From NCBI GenBank assembly GCA_937907325.1, contig CALERO010000034.1, positions 1-15,613 of the forward strand: a stretch of DNA of 15,613 nucleotides, written 5' to 3'. This stretch comes from UBA4716 sp002438865 (GTDB lineage: Bacteria; Bacillota; Clostridia; UBA1381). Below, piece by piece: positions 15,591-15,613 of this stretch; positions within the stretch are counted from its first letter, which is position 1, and every line of letters starts with the position of its first letter. The translations under genes and the position numbers were made by a program. The notes under the pieces were generated by a model. It saw only the letters and a list, made by a program, of their open reading frames with translations, did no database searches and was not told the origin of the DNA.

Positions 15591-15613
15591 GAAATACAGT
15601 CATCTTACAGAAA

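Noticed and set aside
1..15613. CRISPR array, tRNA, rRNA, insertion sequence or phage attachment site
   Set aside because: I saw no regularly spaced repeats, no tRNA-like cloverleaf with a proper T-loop, no transposase or integrase motifs, and no terminal inverted repeats flanking target duplications.

Overview
The window looks like a chromosomal segment of a low-to-mid GC Gram-positive anaerobe, most likely a gut-type clostridium. The evidence is S-layer homology (SLH) domains on a secreted protein, strong AGGAGG ribosome binding sites, TTG and GTG starts, intrinsic terminators and sigma-A promoters. This is an inference from sequence style, not a species identification. No rRNA, tRNA, CRISPR array, insertion sequence or integrase is visible.

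Left part, minus strand (1-2698). This holds a spermidine/putrescine-type ABC transporter operon, potA followed by a potB cut by the window edge. A near-ideal promoter (1902-1874) drives a leader of about 300 nt. The leader can fold into a multi-helix domain closed by a long-range stem (1856-1852 with 1687-1683) and ends in an intrinsic terminator (1617-1586) just before potA. Part of the leader can pair for 14 bp, with one bulge, with the terminator's 5' arm and loop, so it has the layout of a transcriptional riboswitch or attenuator. I could not match it to a known class; it is the best candidate for something undescribed. Upstream of the promoter lies an AraC-family regulator on the same strand (1922-2698).

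Centre (2699-7622). The AraC regulator is divergent from a cytoplasmic GH2 glycosidase. The shared intergenic region has a 10-bp direct repeat with 20-bp period abutting the GH2 -35 box and a 9-bp inverted repeat over its -10 box. After GH2 come five consecutive stem-loops in about 170 bp. A promoter then drives a two-gene signalling operon: a seven-helix membrane histidine kinase and a NarL/LuxR-type response regulator, overlapping by ATGA.

Right part (7623-15613). Two secreted proteins are encoded back to back: one with three C-terminal SLH domains, and an 880-residue exported protein of unknown function that may carry degenerate SLH-like sequence at its N terminus. A terminator-like hairpin follows, then two tightly linked cytoplasmic glycosidases: a GH78-like alpha-L-rhamnosidase homologue and a clan GH-G (GH63/MGH1-like) enzyme.

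Working together (inference): the GH2, GH78-like and GH63-like enzymes all lack export signals and probably trim imported rhamnose- or galactose-containing oligosaccharides. The AraC protein is the likely local regulator of GH2. The kinase/regulator pair sits next to the SLH genes and could control surface-layer expression. The polyamine transporter is separate and appears to have its own RNA-level control.
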